DNA of 28,975 nucleotides from JBFWQM01 sp050249455 (GTDB taxonomy: Bacteria > Pseudomonadota > Alphaproteobacteria > MPNO01 > VGEU01). Below, piece by piece: positions 6,125-14,727 of the stretch. Location: the NCBI GenBank assembly GCA_050249455.1, contig JBFWQM010000036.1, positions 1 to 28,975 on the forward strand, given 5' to 3'. Each line of letters opens with the position of its first letter. Position 1 is the stretch's first letter. Both the position numbers and the translations under genes were made by a program. The notes beneath the pieces were generated by a model. The model was not told where the DNA came from, ran no database searches, and saw only the letters and a list, made by a program, of their open reading frames with translations.

Positions 6125-9074
6125 TCCCGCTCCCGGCCGCCGGATCGACCGCACGCCCGGCGGCCGGATCGCCGACGACTACGTCGTCGCCTCGGCCGAG
6201 GCGTGCCGCAGGGTTGCCCGCGAGTTGAGCGGCGCGATCGAAGGCGAGGTCCGCTTCGATGTCGGCAGCCGCGCGCTCTATGCGACGGACGCGTCCAATT
6301 ACCGCCAGGTGCCGATCGGCGTGGTGGTGCCGCGGGTGGCCGAGGACGTGGTGGCGACGATGGCGGCGTGCCGCCGGCACGGCGTGCCGGTCGTGATGCG
6401 CGGCGGCGGGACCAGCCTGGCCGGGGAGGCGTGCAACGTCGCCGTCGTCATCGACTTCTCGAAATATCTCAATCGCGTCCTGACGCTCGACCCCGGGCGC
6501 CGGTTGGCCGAGGTCGAGCCGGGTTGCATCCTCGACACCTTGCGCGACGAAGCCGAGAAGCACGATCTCACCTTCGGGCCGGACCCGGCGACCCACGACC
6601 ACAACACGCTCGGCGGCATGATCGGCAACAATTCCTGCGGCGTCCATTCCGTGACCGCCGGCCGGACCGCCGACAACATCGACTCGCTGGAGATCCTGAC
6701 CTACGGCGGCACGCGCATGATCGTCGGCAAGACCGACTCACGCCGCTTCGAAGCGATCGTCGCGGCGGGCGGCGAGGCCGCCGACATCTACCGAGCGCTC
6801 GATTCCTGGCGCACGCGATACGGCGCGCTGGTTCGGGCGAGATATCCCCATATCCCGCGTCTGGTCTCCGGCTACGAGAACCTCGACGCGCTGCTGCCGG
6901 AGAGCGGCTTCGATGTCGCCCGCGCCCTCGTCGGCACGGAGGCGACCTGCGTCACAGTGCTGAAGGCGACGGTGAAGCTGGTTCACAGCCCGCGCCACCG
7001 CGCCCTCGCCATTGTCGGGTTCGACGACATTTGTACCGCCGCGGACGCAGTGCCCGATGCGCTGGAATGCCGGCCGATCGGGCTGGAGGGCATCGACAAC
7101 CGCCTGATCGAGTTCAGGCGCCGCAAGCATCTGGGTACGGAGGGGATGCGCCTTCTGCCGGCCGGCGAGGGCTGGCTGGTGGCGGAGTTCGGCGGCGCGA
7201 CGGCCGACGAGGCGGCGGCGGACGCCGAGCGCATGCTGCACCGCTTTCGCGACCGGTCGCGCGACGGCCGCCTGGTGCGCGACCCGGCCACGCAGCAGCA
7301 GGTGTGGGATCTGCGCGAGGCCGCGCTCGCAGCGACCGCGCACGTGCCCGGCGAGCCGGAAGCCTGGCCGGGATGGGAGGACAGCGCCGTCGCACGCGAG
7401 AACCTCGGCGCCTATCTGCGCGACCTGAAGGAGCTCCTCCGCCGCCACGGCTACGAAGCCTCGGTCTACGGCCACTTCGGCGACGGGCTGGTGCATTGCC
7501 GCATCCCGTTCGACCTGCGCACCGAGTCCGGCGTCGCCGACTGGCAGCGCTTCCTCGACAGCGCCGCCGACCTCGTCGTCCGCTATGGCGGCTCGCTGTC
7601 GGGCGAGCATGGCGACGGCCAGGCCCGCGCCGCCTTGCTGGAGAAGATGTACGGCCGCGAGCTGGTGCAGGCGTTCCGTGAGTTCAAGGCGATCTGGGAT
7701 CCCGGCGGCAGGATGAATCCGGGCAAGGTGGTCGACCCGTTCCCGATTGATTCTAACCTGCGCATCGGGCCGCTCTATCACCCGGCGCCGGTCGACCACC
7801 ATTTCGCCTATGCCGAGGACGGCGGCAGCTTCGTCAAGGCGACGCGCCGCTGCGTCGGGGTCGGCGCCTGCCGTCGCGTCGACAGCGACAAGGGCGTGAT
7901 GTGCCCGAGCTACATGGCGACGCGCGAGGAACGGCATTCGACGCGCGGCCGCGCGCGCCTCCTGTTCGAGATGCTGCACGGCGGCGCCATCAACGACGGC
8001 TGGCGCAGCCGCGAGGTCGAGGCGGCGCTCGACCTCTGCCTGGCATGCAAGGGCTGCAAGAGCGACTGCCCCGTCCAGGTCGACATGGCGACCTACAAGG
8101 CGGAATTTCGCGCCCACCACTACGCCGGGCGGCTGCGGCCGCGCGCCGCCTATTCCATGGGCCTGATCCACCGCTGGTCGCGGCTCGCGCGCCATGCGCC
8201 CGGGCTCGCCAACGCCGTGCTGAACGCCCCGGTCCTCTCCGGCGTCGCCAAGCGGGTCGGCGGCATCGCGCCCGCGCGCAGCCTGCCGCGGTTCGCCGTG
8301 CAGCCGTTCGTCGACTGGCACCGCGGACGCGCTGCGCCGCCGCCGGGCGGACGCGGGCGCGTGGTGCTGTGGCCGGACACCTTCAACAACTTCTTCCGCC
8401 CGGGGACGGCGAAGGCGGCGACCGCGGTGCTTGAGTCGCTGGGCTACGAGGTTGCGGTCCCCGATCGGCCGCTGTGCTGCGGCCGGCCGCTCTATGACTG
8501 GGGCATGCTGGACGCGGCGACGCGGCTGTGGCGGCAGACCCTGGACAGCCTGCTTCCCGAGATCGAGGCAGGCACGCCGGTGATCGGACTGGAACCGGCC
8601 TGCGTCGCCGCGTTCCGCGACGAGCTGCCCGGGCTGATGTCGACCGACGAGCGCGCCCAGCGGCTGTCGCATCAGGTCTGGTTCCTTACCGAGTTCCTCG
8701 ACCGCGAGGGCCAGTGTCCGCCGCCGGCGCATAACGGACGGCGGGCGCTGGTGCACCTCCATTGCCATCACCACGCGGTGCTGCAGGTGGCGGCGGAACG
8801 CCGTGTGCTCGACCGCACCGGGATCGGCTACGAGGTCGTGCCGTCCGGCTGCTGTGGCATGGCGGGGGCATTCGGCTTCGAGGCTGCGAAATACGCGGTC
8901 TCGCTCGACATCGGCGAACGCGTCCTGCTGCCCCGCGTGCGCGCGGCCGCTGCCGAGACACTGGTGGTCGCCAACGGCTTCAGCTGCCGCGAGCAGATCG
9001 AACAGGGCACCGGGCGGCCCACGCTGCACGTCGCGGAATTGCTGGCGCAGGGACTGACGCCGGTCAGGCCGTAG
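6102..9074 (+). CDS. Fused FAD-binding and Fe-S oxidoreductase (GlcD/D-lactate dehydrogenase type)
   Basis: A 990-residue single-chain flavoprotein. Residues about 25-260 are an FAD_binding_4 domain with RGGGTSLAGEACN; about 270-560 are the FAD-oxidase C domain with GHFGDGLVHC, SGEHGDGQARA and WDPGGRMNPGKVVDP. Then come Fe-S ligands Cys584, Cys590, Cys601 and the cluster C-x2-C-x2-C-x3-CP at 646-657. Two CCG cysteine-rich modules follow (CCGRP at 792, GCCGMAG at 916). This GlcD-plus-GlpC/GlcF fusion oxidises a D-2-hydroxy acid (lactate, glycolate, 2-hydroxyglutarate are known substrates) and passes electrons to quinone. The ATG at 6102 lies inside the enolase-type gene. A plausible role is oxidation of a hydroxy acid made or recycled by its neighbours. 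It overlaps the convergent subunit IV gene by 11 bases. Confidence 0.85.
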   Translation: MPSATRSDPAPGRRIDRTPGGRIADDYVVASAEACRRVARELSGAIEGEVRFDVGSRALYATDASNYRQVPIGVVVPRVAEDVVATMAACRRHGVPVVMRGGGTSLAGEACNVAVVIDFSKYLNRVLTLDPGRRLAEVEPGCILDTLRDEAEKHDLTFGPDPATHDHNTLGGMIGNNSCGVHSVTAGRTADNIDSLEILTYGGTRMIVGKTDSRRFEAIVAAGGEAADIYRALDSWRTRYGALVRARYPHIPRLVSGYENLDALLPESGFDVARALVGTEATCVTVLKATVKLVHSPRHRALAIVGFDDICTAADAVPDALECRPIGLEGIDNRLIEFRRRKHLGTEGMRLLPAGEGWLVAEFGGATADEAAADAERMLHRFRDRSRDGRLVRDPATQQQVWDLREAALAATAHVPGEPEAWPGWEDSAVARENLGAYLRDLKELLRRHGYEASVYGHFGDGLVHCRIPFDLRTESGVADWQRFLDSAADLVVRYGGSLSGEHGDGQARAALLEKMYGRELVQAFREFKAIWDPGGRMNPGKVVDPFPIDSNLRIGPLYHPAPVDHHFAYAEDGGSFVKATRRCVGVGACRRVDSDKGVMCPSYMATREERHSTRGRARLLFEMLHGGAINDGWRSREVEAALDLCLACKGCKSDCPVQVDMATYKAEFRAHHYAGRLRPRAAYSMGLIHRWSRLARHAPGLANAVLNAPVLSGVAKRVGGIAPARSLPRFAVQPFVDWHRGRAAPPPGGRGRVVLWPDTFNNFFRPGTAKAATAVLESLGYEVAVPDRPLCCGRPLYDWGMLDAATRLWRQTLDSLLPEIEAGTPVIGLEPACVAAFRDELPGLMSTDERAQRLSHQVWFLTEFLDREGQCPPPAHNGRRALVHLHCHHHAVLQVAAERRVLDRTGIGYEVVPSGCCGMAGAFGFEAAKYAVSLDIGERVLLPRVRAAAAETLVVANGFSCREQIEQGTGRPTLHVAELLAQGLTPVRP

Positions 9075-9336
9075 CGCGGGTCACGTAGTCGGCCGCCGTC
9101 AGGAGGAACAGGATCAGCAGCCAGGCCGCGGCGCCGGCGGCGGCCAGGCGCACCAGCCCGCCTTCCCGCCGCATGTGCATGTAGAACCAGAAGATCAATC
9201 CGGCCTTGGCCGAGGCGACCGCGACGTTCAGGCCCAGGGTGGCGACGCCGGTCGCCACGTAGCTGCTGGTGACGGCGGCGGCGAGCAGGACCAGCAGGGC
9301 GGCCCAGACGGCGACGTATGTCGCGGTGGCGCGCAT
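9064..9336 (-). CDS. Cytochrome c oxidase subunit IV-like protein
   Basis: A 90-residue protein with three membrane helices (about 6-28, 31-53, 63-85) and the family block AKAGLIFWFYMHMRRE between helices two and three. This is the plan of the prokaryotic subunit IV family found next to A-type heme-copper oxidases; it is thought to stabilise the complex. It is the last gene of the long - strand operon, 5 bases after subunit III, and its end overlaps the convergent FAD/Fe-S gene by 11 bases. Confidence 0.85.
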   Translation of the reverse strand: MRATATYVAVWAALLVLLAAAVTSSYVATGVATLGLNVAVASAKAGLIFWFYMHMRREGGLVRLAAAGAAAWLLILFLLTAADYVTRATA

Positions 9337-9341
9337 CGCCC

Positions 9342-9977
9342 TCACCGCGCCAGGTACAGGAGGGGGTAGAGGAATACCCAGACGATGTCGACGAGGTGCC
9401 AGTAGAGGCCGCCGGTCTCCACCACGACCGCGCGCCCCGGCAGCGCGAGCGCCCCGCCGGCGATGCGCACGGCGACGACGGTCAGCAGCATTACGCCGAT
9501 GCCGACATGCACGGCATGCAGCGACGTCGCGATCAGATAGAGATCCATGAACAGGCGGTGCGCCGGGCTCGCGAAGCTCGCGGATGTGCCGGGCAGCGGC
9601 AGCATGCCTTCCGCATACTCGCTGTAGTACTCGAACGCCTTGAGGCAGAGGAAGGCGACGCCGAGCCCGGCGGCGGCGGCAAGCGCGGCGGCGGCGCGCC
9701 GGCCGGAGCCCTCGCGCGCCGCCTCGACCGCCAGCGCGACAGCCAGGCTGGAGGTGAGCAGGATCGCCGTGTTGGCGGCGCCGATCCACACATGCAGCGC
9801 CCGCGAGGCCGCGACCACGGCGTCCGGGTGCAGGAACCGGATGGCGAGCGCGGCGGCGAACAGGCCGCCGAACAGCATGACCTCGCTGGCGAGGAAGACG
9901 GCCATGCCGAGCATCGCCGCCTCGCGCTGCTGGTCGGCGCGCTGGAACGGTTCGTGCACCGGCGCCCGGCCCGTCAT
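9342..9977 (-). CDS. coxC: Cytochrome c oxidase subunit III (caa3 type)
   Basis: A 211-residue membrane protein with about five helices, the shorter form usual in caa3 and quinol oxidases. Family marks are AMLGMAVFLASEVMLFGGLF near the N-terminus, KAFEYYSEY in the middle, DLYLIATSLHAVHVGIGV and the C-terminal YWHLVDIVWVFLYPLLYL. Subunit III has no redox metal; it stabilises subunit I and oxygen access. Its ATG overlaps the subunit I stop (ATGA at 9974-9977), so translation is coupled. Confidence 0.93.
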   Translation of the reverse strand: MTGRAPVHEPFQRADQQREAAMLGMAVFLASEVMLFGGLFAAALAIRFLHPDAVVAASRALHVWIGAANTAILLTSSLAVALAVEAAREGSGRRAAAALAAAAGLGVAFLCLKAFEYYSEYAEGMLPLPGTSASFASPAHRLFMDLYLIATSLHAVHVGIGVMLLTVVAVRIAGGALALPGRAVVVETGGLYWHLVDIVWVFLYPLLYLAR

Positions 9978-11626
9978 GACGGGTCGCCGCCGTAGTCGTA
10001 GGCGCGCTCGCGCACGACCGGAGTCTCGACGAAGTTGTACTTTGGCGGCGGCGACGGGACCGTCCACTCGAGCCCTTTGGCGTCCCACGGGTTCGCTTCG
10101 GCAGGCTCCCCATAGCGCAGGGCGTAGAACAGATAGACGAACGGCAGCACGTAGGCGAAGCCGAGGATGGTCGAGCCCGCCGACGACAGGACATGCAGCA
10201 CCTGGAACTCGGGGGGATAGACGTGGTAGCGCCGCGGCATGCCGAGATAGCCGAGGATGAACTGCGGAAAGAAGGTCAGGTTGAAACCGGCGAAGATGAG
10301 GGCTGCCGACAGCCGCCCCCATGCCAGGGAGTAGGTGCGGCCGGTCAACTTCGGCCACCAGAAGTGCAGCGCGCCGAAATAGGCCGATACCGTGCCGCCG
10401 ACCATGATGTAGTGGAAATGCGCCACGACGAAGTAGGTGTCGTGCACGTGGACGTCGATCGCCAGCATCGCCAGCACGAGCCCGGTCAGCCCGCCGACGA
10501 CGAACAGGCCGATGAAGCTCATCGCGAACAGGAACGGCGGATCGAGCGAGACCTGGCCTTTGTAGAGCGTCGCCGTCCAGTTGTAGACCTTGATGCCCGA
10601 CGGCACCGCGACCACCAGGCTCAGGAACGAGAACACCGCGCTGGCGTACATCGACTGGCCGGACACGAACATGTGGTGGCCCCAGACCAGGAAGCCGATG
10701 ACCGCGATCGCGATCGACGACCCGGCGATGAACCAGTAGCCGAACGGCCGCTTGTGCGCGGCGGCGGCGATCAGCTCGCTGACCACGCCGAGCGCCGGCA
10801 GCACCATGATGTAGACCGCCGGGTGGCTGTAGAACCAGAACAGATGCTGGTACAGGAGCGGGTCGCCGCCCAGCGCCGGGTCGAACACGCCCAGGCCGAA
10901 CAGGCGCTCCGCCGCGATCAGCGCCAGCGTGATCGACAGCACAGGGGTGGCCAGCACCAGGATGATCGATGTGGCGTAGTGTGACCACACGAACAGCGGC
11001 AGGCGGCCCCAGGTCATGCCCGGCGCGCGCAGCTTGTGCACCGTGACGATGAAGTTGAGCCCGGTCAGGATCGACGAGAAGCCGACGACGAACACGCCGG
11101 TCGCCGCCAGCACGACGTCGCCGTTGGCGAACATCGACGACAGCGGCGTGTAGAACGTCCAGCCGGTGTCGACGCCGCCGGTGATCAGCACTGCGATGGT
11201 GAACATCCCGCCCAGCATGTAGATGTACCAGCTCAGCAGGTTGAGCCGCGGGAACGCCAGGTCGCGCGCGCCGATCATCAGCGGGATCAGGAAGTTGCCG
11301 AAGGTGTTGGGGATCGACGGGATCAGGAAGAACCACACCATCACCACGCCGTGCAGCGTGAAGGCGCGGTTGTAGCCCTCGTTGGTGAGCAGGTCCGCTT
11401 CGGGCGTCAGGAGGTCGGTGCGCACCAGCCCCGCCGCGGCGCCGCCGACGAAGAAGAACAGCGTGACCGAGATGAGGTAGAGGATGGCGATCCGCTTGTG
11501 GTCGGTCGTGAGCAGCCAGGACTTGAGCGTGTGCCCGGCGCGCAGGTAGCTGACGCGCTCGGTCGGCGTCTCCGGAATCCCGCTGTCGCGGAGGTTCGAG
11601 CCTTCGGCGGCGCCCACCCCGGTCAC
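9974..11626 (-). CDS. coxA: Cytochrome c oxidase subunit I (A2-type, caa3)
   Basis: A 550-residue heme-copper oxidase core that reduces oxygen to water and pumps protons. It starts at GTG (11626) overlapping the subunit II stop, with GGAGG 8 bases upstream. Twelve membrane helices are expected. Ligands are visible: His92 and His405 for the low-spin heme, His403 for the high-spin heme, and His268, His317, His318 for CuB, with Tyr272 as the cross-linked Tyr. Helix VI reads FWFYSHPAVYIM: the YS pair replaces the Glu of the GHPEVY motif, which places it in the A2 subfamily typified by the Thermus caa3 oxidase. That classification is established for the family; pumping in this organism is inferred. 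Confidence 0.96.
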   Translation of the reverse strand: MTGVGAAEGSNLRDSGIPETPTERVSYLRAGHTLKSWLLTTDHKRIAILYLISVTLFFFVGGAAAGLVRTDLLTPEADLLTNEGYNRAFTLHGVVMVWFFLIPSIPNTFGNFLIPLMIGARDLAFPRLNLLSWYIYMLGGMFTIAVLITGGVDTGWTFYTPLSSMFANGDVVLAATGVFVVGFSSILTGLNFIVTVHKLRAPGMTWGRLPLFVWSHYATSIILVLATPVLSITLALIAAERLFGLGVFDPALGGDPLLYQHLFWFYSHPAVYIMVLPALGVVSELIAAAAHKRPFGYWFIAGSSIAIAVIGFLVWGHHMFVSGQSMYASAVFSFLSLVVAVPSGIKVYNWTATLYKGQVSLDPPFLFAMSFIGLFVVGGLTGLVLAMLAIDVHVHDTYFVVAHFHYIMVGGTVSAYFGALHFWWPKLTGRTYSLAWGRLSAALIFAGFNLTFFPQFILGYLGMPRRYHVYPPEFQVLHVLSSAGSTILGFAYVLPFVYLFYALRYGEPAEANPWDAKGLEWTVPSPPPKYNFVETPVVRERAYDYGGDPS

Positions 11627-12558
11627 CGGCCGGCCTCCGCTCGGGCCAGCGACTTGATGTAGGCGACCAGCTTCATGACCTCGTCCTCGCCCAGCACGTT
11701 GGCATAGGTCGGCATGATGCGCGGATAGCCGGCGGCAATCTGCGCCTGGGGCAGCAGGATGCTGTCGCGGATGTACTGCGCGTCGGCGCGCGCGATGCCG
11801 CCGTCGTCGAGCGGCACCGGCCGGTCGTACAGGCCGCGCAGCGTCGGCGCGTGGACCGTCGCGTTCGGCTCGTGGCAGCCGCTGCAGCCGTGGGTGTGGT
11901 AGAGCACCGCGCCTTGTGCCGCGAGGGACTGGTCGACCGACGATTCCTCCAACCAGGCCGCATAGTCCGCCGCGGACATCACGATCAGCCGGCCGACCAT
12001 CGTCGAATGATCGGCGCCGCAGAACTCGGCGCACTGGAGGCGATAGGTGCCGGTGCGCTTCGCGATGAACCACATCGACGTGTAGCGGCCTGGCACCACG
12101 TCCTGCTTCAGCCGCAACGCCGGCACGTAGAGGCTGTGGATCACGTCCTGTGAGGCCATCATCAGCCTGACCGGCTCGCCCGCCGGGACGTGCAGCTCGT
12201 CGATCTCGCGTTGGCCGCCGGGATGCTGGAACTTCCACATCCATTGCTTGGCGACGACGTCGATCTCGATCGCGGCCGGCGGCGGTCGATGGAGCTGGAA
12301 GAACATCCGTGTCGACCAGACATAGAAGCCGACGATCAGGACGAACGGCAGGATCGCCCACGACACCTCCACCGTCAGGTTGGTGTTGGTCCGGTGACTG
12401 CGGTCGGCGGGCTTGCCGCGCCGGTACTTCACGGCGAAGACCGCCATCAGGATGAACACGGGCGCGGAAAGGAGCGCCACCAGCACCGCGACCGACAGCG
12501 TCAGGAGGTCGAGCTGCGCGCCGTAGGCCGATGCGGCCGGGGTCCACCATCCGCTCAC
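11623..12558 (-). CDS. coxB: Cytochrome c oxidase subunit II with fused cytochrome c (caa3)
   Basis: A 311-residue protein beginning at GTG (12558), overlapping the stop of the sco gene. Two membrane helices (about 17-43 and 63-83) hold a periplasmic cupredoxin domain with the CuA ligands His141, Cys176, Cys180, His184 and Met187 (CAEFCGADHSTM). A C-terminal cytochrome c domain has CSGCH (225-229) and a probable Met ligand in RIMPTYA. The fusion is what defines caa3: electrons enter through the tethered heme c, then CuA, then subunit I. Here ACIII encoded by the same operon is the likely donor. No obvious signal peptide before the first helix. Confidence 0.95.
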   Translation of the reverse strand: MSGWWTPAASAYGAQLDLLTLSVAVLVALLSAPVFILMAVFAVKYRRGKPADRSHRTNTNLTVEVSWAILPFVLIVGFYVWSTRMFFQLHRPPPAAIEIDVVAKQWMWKFQHPGGQREIDELHVPAGEPVRLMMASQDVIHSLYVPALRLKQDVVPGRYTSMWFIAKRTGTYRLQCAEFCGADHSTMVGRLIVMSAADYAAWLEESSVDQSLAAQGAVLYHTHGCSGCHEPNATVHAPTLRGLYDRPVPLDDGGIARADAQYIRDSILLPQAQIAAGYPRIMPTYANVLGEDEVMKLVAYIKSLARAEAGR

Positions 12559-13343
12559 GACCCGCGGTCCTTCGGCGCCCGGCGCTCCCGCCCGGCCGCG
12601 AACAAGATGGAGCCGGCGACCAGCGCCACGGTCAGCCCGCCGCCGATCCGCAACGCCGTCCACACTAGGCTGTTATAGCGTCCCGACGTGGGGTCGTAGT
12701 GATAGCAGAGCAGCAGGATCTGGTCGGTCCAGTTGCCGAGTTGGCCGTCCCCCGCCTCCGTCAGCGCCAGGCGCACGTCCTGCGCCGCTGGCGCCAGGCC
12801 GTAGAGCCAGCGCGCCAGGCGGCCCTGCGGCGTGATCACGGCGGTCGCGGCGATGTGCGCGTATTGCCCGATCGCCTCGTCCCAGCCGTAGCGGTAGCCG
12901 AGCGCGTCCGTCACCGCCGCGATGGCCGCCGCATCGCCCGTCACGGCGTGGATGCCGTCCGGCGCCACGCGCGGAAAGGCACGCCGCAGCGTCGCGAGCG
13001 AGGCTTCCGCCGCGGCGGGGCCTTCCCGCGGGTCGATGCCGAAGGCGACGAGCGCGAAATCGCGCCCCGGCACGAAGGGCTGCGCCCGCACCGCTTGCAT
13101 CAGGCCGCTCAGCGTAACGCCGCAGATGTTCGGGCAGTCGTGCAGCACCGGCACCAGGAGAATCGGCCGGCCAGCCGCGAGCGCGCGCAGCGTCGCCGGC
13201 CGCCCCGCCTCGTCGCGAAACGACAAGTCGAGCGGGATCGCGGCGCCGGGACGCTGGTCGATGCCGGCCTCGCGGAACGGGTCGAAGGCGCGGGCGGGCG
13301 ATCCGGCGAGCAGGAGCACCAGGACCACGGCGAGGCGGATCAT
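12555..13343 (-). CDS. sco: SCO1/SenC-family copper chaperone for cytochrome oxidase
   Basis: A 262-residue protein with an N-terminal signal peptide (residues 1-19), a thioredoxin-like domain and, unlike many SCO proteins, a C-terminal membrane helix (about 232-252). The copper site is complete: Cys70 and Cys74 in DCPNICG, and His163 in QYAHIA. SCO proteins deliver copper to, or reduce, the CuA site of subunit II, which is encoded by the next gene and shares a GTGA overlap with this one. The C-terminal anchor is common in SCO proteins of ACIII-caa3 operons. The start overlaps the stop of the gene cut by the assembly gap. Confidence 0.92.
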   Translation of the reverse strand: MIRLAVVLVLLLAGSPARAFDPFREAGIDQRPGAAIPLDLSFRDEAGRPATLRALAAGRPILLVPVLHDCPNICGVTLSGLMQAVRAQPFVPGRDFALVAFGIDPREGPAAAEASLATLRRAFPRVAPDGIHAVTGDAAAIAAVTDALGYRYGWDEAIGQYAHIAATAVITPQGRLARWLYGLAPAAQDVRLALTEAGDGQLGNWTDQILLLCYHYDPTSGRYNSLVWTALRIGGGLTVALVAGSILFAAGRERRAPKDRGS

Positions 13344-13612
13344 GGCGGCGCGGCCCCGGTGGACGGCGGCTGCGGCCAGCCGCGCGCCGCGAGGATCTCA
13401 ATCGCCCGTTCGATCGGGATGCGCGCCCGCCCGGCCGCGCGGTCGGTCCAGCCGTAGCCGGTCAGCAGCGCGCGCGCCGCCGCTTCCAGGACCGCGCGGT
13501 CGGCCGCAGGATCGACCTGCAGCCGCGGCGGCGGCGGCGCGCCACGCGGCGCTTCGATCGCAGGACCGCCGTCGTCGCTCTCGAGGATGGCGAACAGTCC
13601 GCCCACCAGCGC
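13340..13612 (-). CDS. Small one-helix protein of ACIII-caa3 operons, C-terminal part (5' end lost in gap)
   Basis: Only the last 90 residues are readable. They begin inside a hydrophobic stretch (ALVGGLFAI, the end of a membrane helix), pass a Pro-rich link (PPPPRLQVDP) and end in the block LLTGYGWTDRAAGRARIPIE followed by RAIEILAARG. From memory this plan, one helix then PRLQ--P and YGW-D---G--RIPI--A, belongs to a separate short protein found just before sco in many ACIII-caa3 operons; its function is unknown. The frame runs open through the 100 N into the ActF fragment, but that continuity rests on the placeholder length. I treat it as a distinct gene. Its TGA overlaps the sco start. Confidence 0.65.
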   Translation of the reverse strand, partial: ALVGGLFAILESDDGGPAIEAPRGAPPPPRLQVDPAADRAVLEAAARALLTGYGWTDRAAGRARIPIERAIEILAARGWPQPPSTGAAPP

Positions 13613-13712
13613 NNNNNNNNNNNNNNNNNNNNNNNNNNNNNNNNNNNNNNNNNNNNNNNNNNNNNNNNNNNNNNNNNNNNNNNNNNNNNNNNNNNNNNNN
13701 NNNNNNNNNNNN
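13613..13712. other. Assembly gap (100 N)
   Basis: Exactly 100 undetermined bases, the usual placeholder for a gap of unknown size. It separates the N-terminal part of ActF from the C-terminal part of the small pre-sco protein. Given usual ActF lengths near 400 residues, several hundred bases are probably missing. Confidence 0.95.
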
Positions 13713-14194
13713 GCGACGACGGTGTGCGCCGGCACAAGGATGCAAAGGCCGGCGGCGGCCATCGGGACCGCCCGGCGCCGCGTCGTGACCAGCGCTGCCG
13801 CCGCACCGGCGAAGGCGAAGAAGGCGACGGTGCGCAGCGCAAAAGGGACAGGCGCGAGATAGCCGGCGAAGCCGCCTACGGCGGTCCACGGGTAGACCGC
13901 CCCGACCCCGATCAGCAGCGGCGCGGCGGCGGCGGCGGCAAGCGGCATGAGCAAGGTCGCCGCGTCGGCGTGGTCGCGCAGCTCCTCGCGCCAGGCACCC
14001 GGGATCAGCGCCATCATCATCGCCAGGACGAGACCGCCGATCGGCAGCGCGCTCCAGAACACGAAGGCGACGAGCCACCCGCTCAATGCGGCAGCCGGGT
14101 CGGCGAGCGCAAGCGCCAGGGCGACGACGCAGAGCGCCGCCCCGGCGATCGCCGGCCTGCGGCCGCGACGACGCCGATCGCGCGGGCCGCTCAC
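13713..14194 (-). CDS. actF: ACIII membrane subunit ActF, N-terminal part (3' end lost in gap)
   Basis: About 160 residues from a GTG start (14194) that overlaps the actE stop (GTGA). After a basic N-terminus come roughly five hydrophobic segments, including WLVAFVFWSALPIGGLVLAM, GAWREELRDHADAATLLMPL and a YPWT turn followed by FAGYLAPVPFALRTVAFFAF. That order fits the start of ActF, the second polysulfide-reductase-type (NrfD-like) membrane subunit of alternative complex III, which is about 400 residues and ten helices. It pairs with ActC in the membrane; whether it conducts protons or binds quinol is debated. The gene order actE-actF-sco supports the call. Confidence 0.75.
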
Positions 14195-14727
14195 CGCGCG
14201 TCCTTCGCCAGGACGTCGCGCTCGGCCGCGGAGAGATCGGCCGCAGCCGCGTCCTGGCTGAGCTGCAGGGCGCGGATATACGCCGCGATGGCCCACCGGT
14301 CGGCCGGCCACACGCGATCGGCATAGGCGTACATGACGCCATGGCCGTTGGTGATGACATCGACGAAGTGTTCGGCCGGCGCGTCGCGCAGCCGGGGGAG
14401 GTGGAAGCTCGGCGGCTGCGGAAAGCCGCGGCTCGGCACGACGCCGCGGCCGTAGCCGGCGGGGTCGTGGCAGGGCACGCAGTAGATGGTATAGCGCTCC
14501 CGGCCGCGCTCGAGCAGGGCGCGGCTCATGGGCGGCCGCGTGCGCAGCGCCGCCATCAGCATCGGATCGTCGCGCGCGACGGCGCCTTCCGGCGGCGCCT
14601 GCAGCGACTTGCCGTCGGGAAACAGCCCGCTCCTCTCGTACGAGTCGTAGCGCGGCTGCTGGCCCATCTCGTCGCAACCGGCGAGCGCGAGGACGACCAG
14701 CCAGCCGGCGATGCCGCGGCGGATCAT
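14191..14727 (-). CDS. actE: ACIII monoheme cytochrome c lipoprotein ActE
   Basis: A 178-residue protein with a lipoprotein signal (hydrophobic 8-15, lipobox LAGC, Cys18), so membrane-anchored and facing the periplasm. One heme c site is present, CVPCH at 83-87, with a probable distal Met in HGVMYAYADRV. ActE is the mobile-domain cytochrome of alternative complex III that hands electrons to the oxidase. It overlaps actD by ATGA and actF by GTGA, so all three are translationally coupled. Confidence 0.9.
   Translation of the reverse strand: MIRRGIAGWLVVLALAGCDEMGQQPRYDSYERSGLFPDGKSLQAPPEGAVARDDPMLMAALRTRPPMSRALLERGRERYTIYCVPCHDPAGYGRGVVPSRGFPQPPSFHLPRLRDAPAEHFVDVITNGHGVMYAYADRVWPADRWAIAAYIRALQLSQDAAAADLSAAERDVLAKDAR

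Noticed and set aside
3251..6154. A 967-codon open frame on the - strand opposite the ThDP and enolase-type genes
   Set aside because: The product is Arg/His/Gly-rich without domain motifs, and both + strand genes have complete active sites. Long antisense frames are expected in DNA this GC-rich.
6738..9029. A 763-codon - strand frame opposite the FAD/Fe-S gene
   Set aside because: Composition-driven shadow with no recognisable motif; the + strand gene has all its cofactor motifs.
13340..14194. One gene running through the N gap
   Set aside because: The two ends resemble different proteins and the frame match rests on an arbitrary 100-N placeholder.
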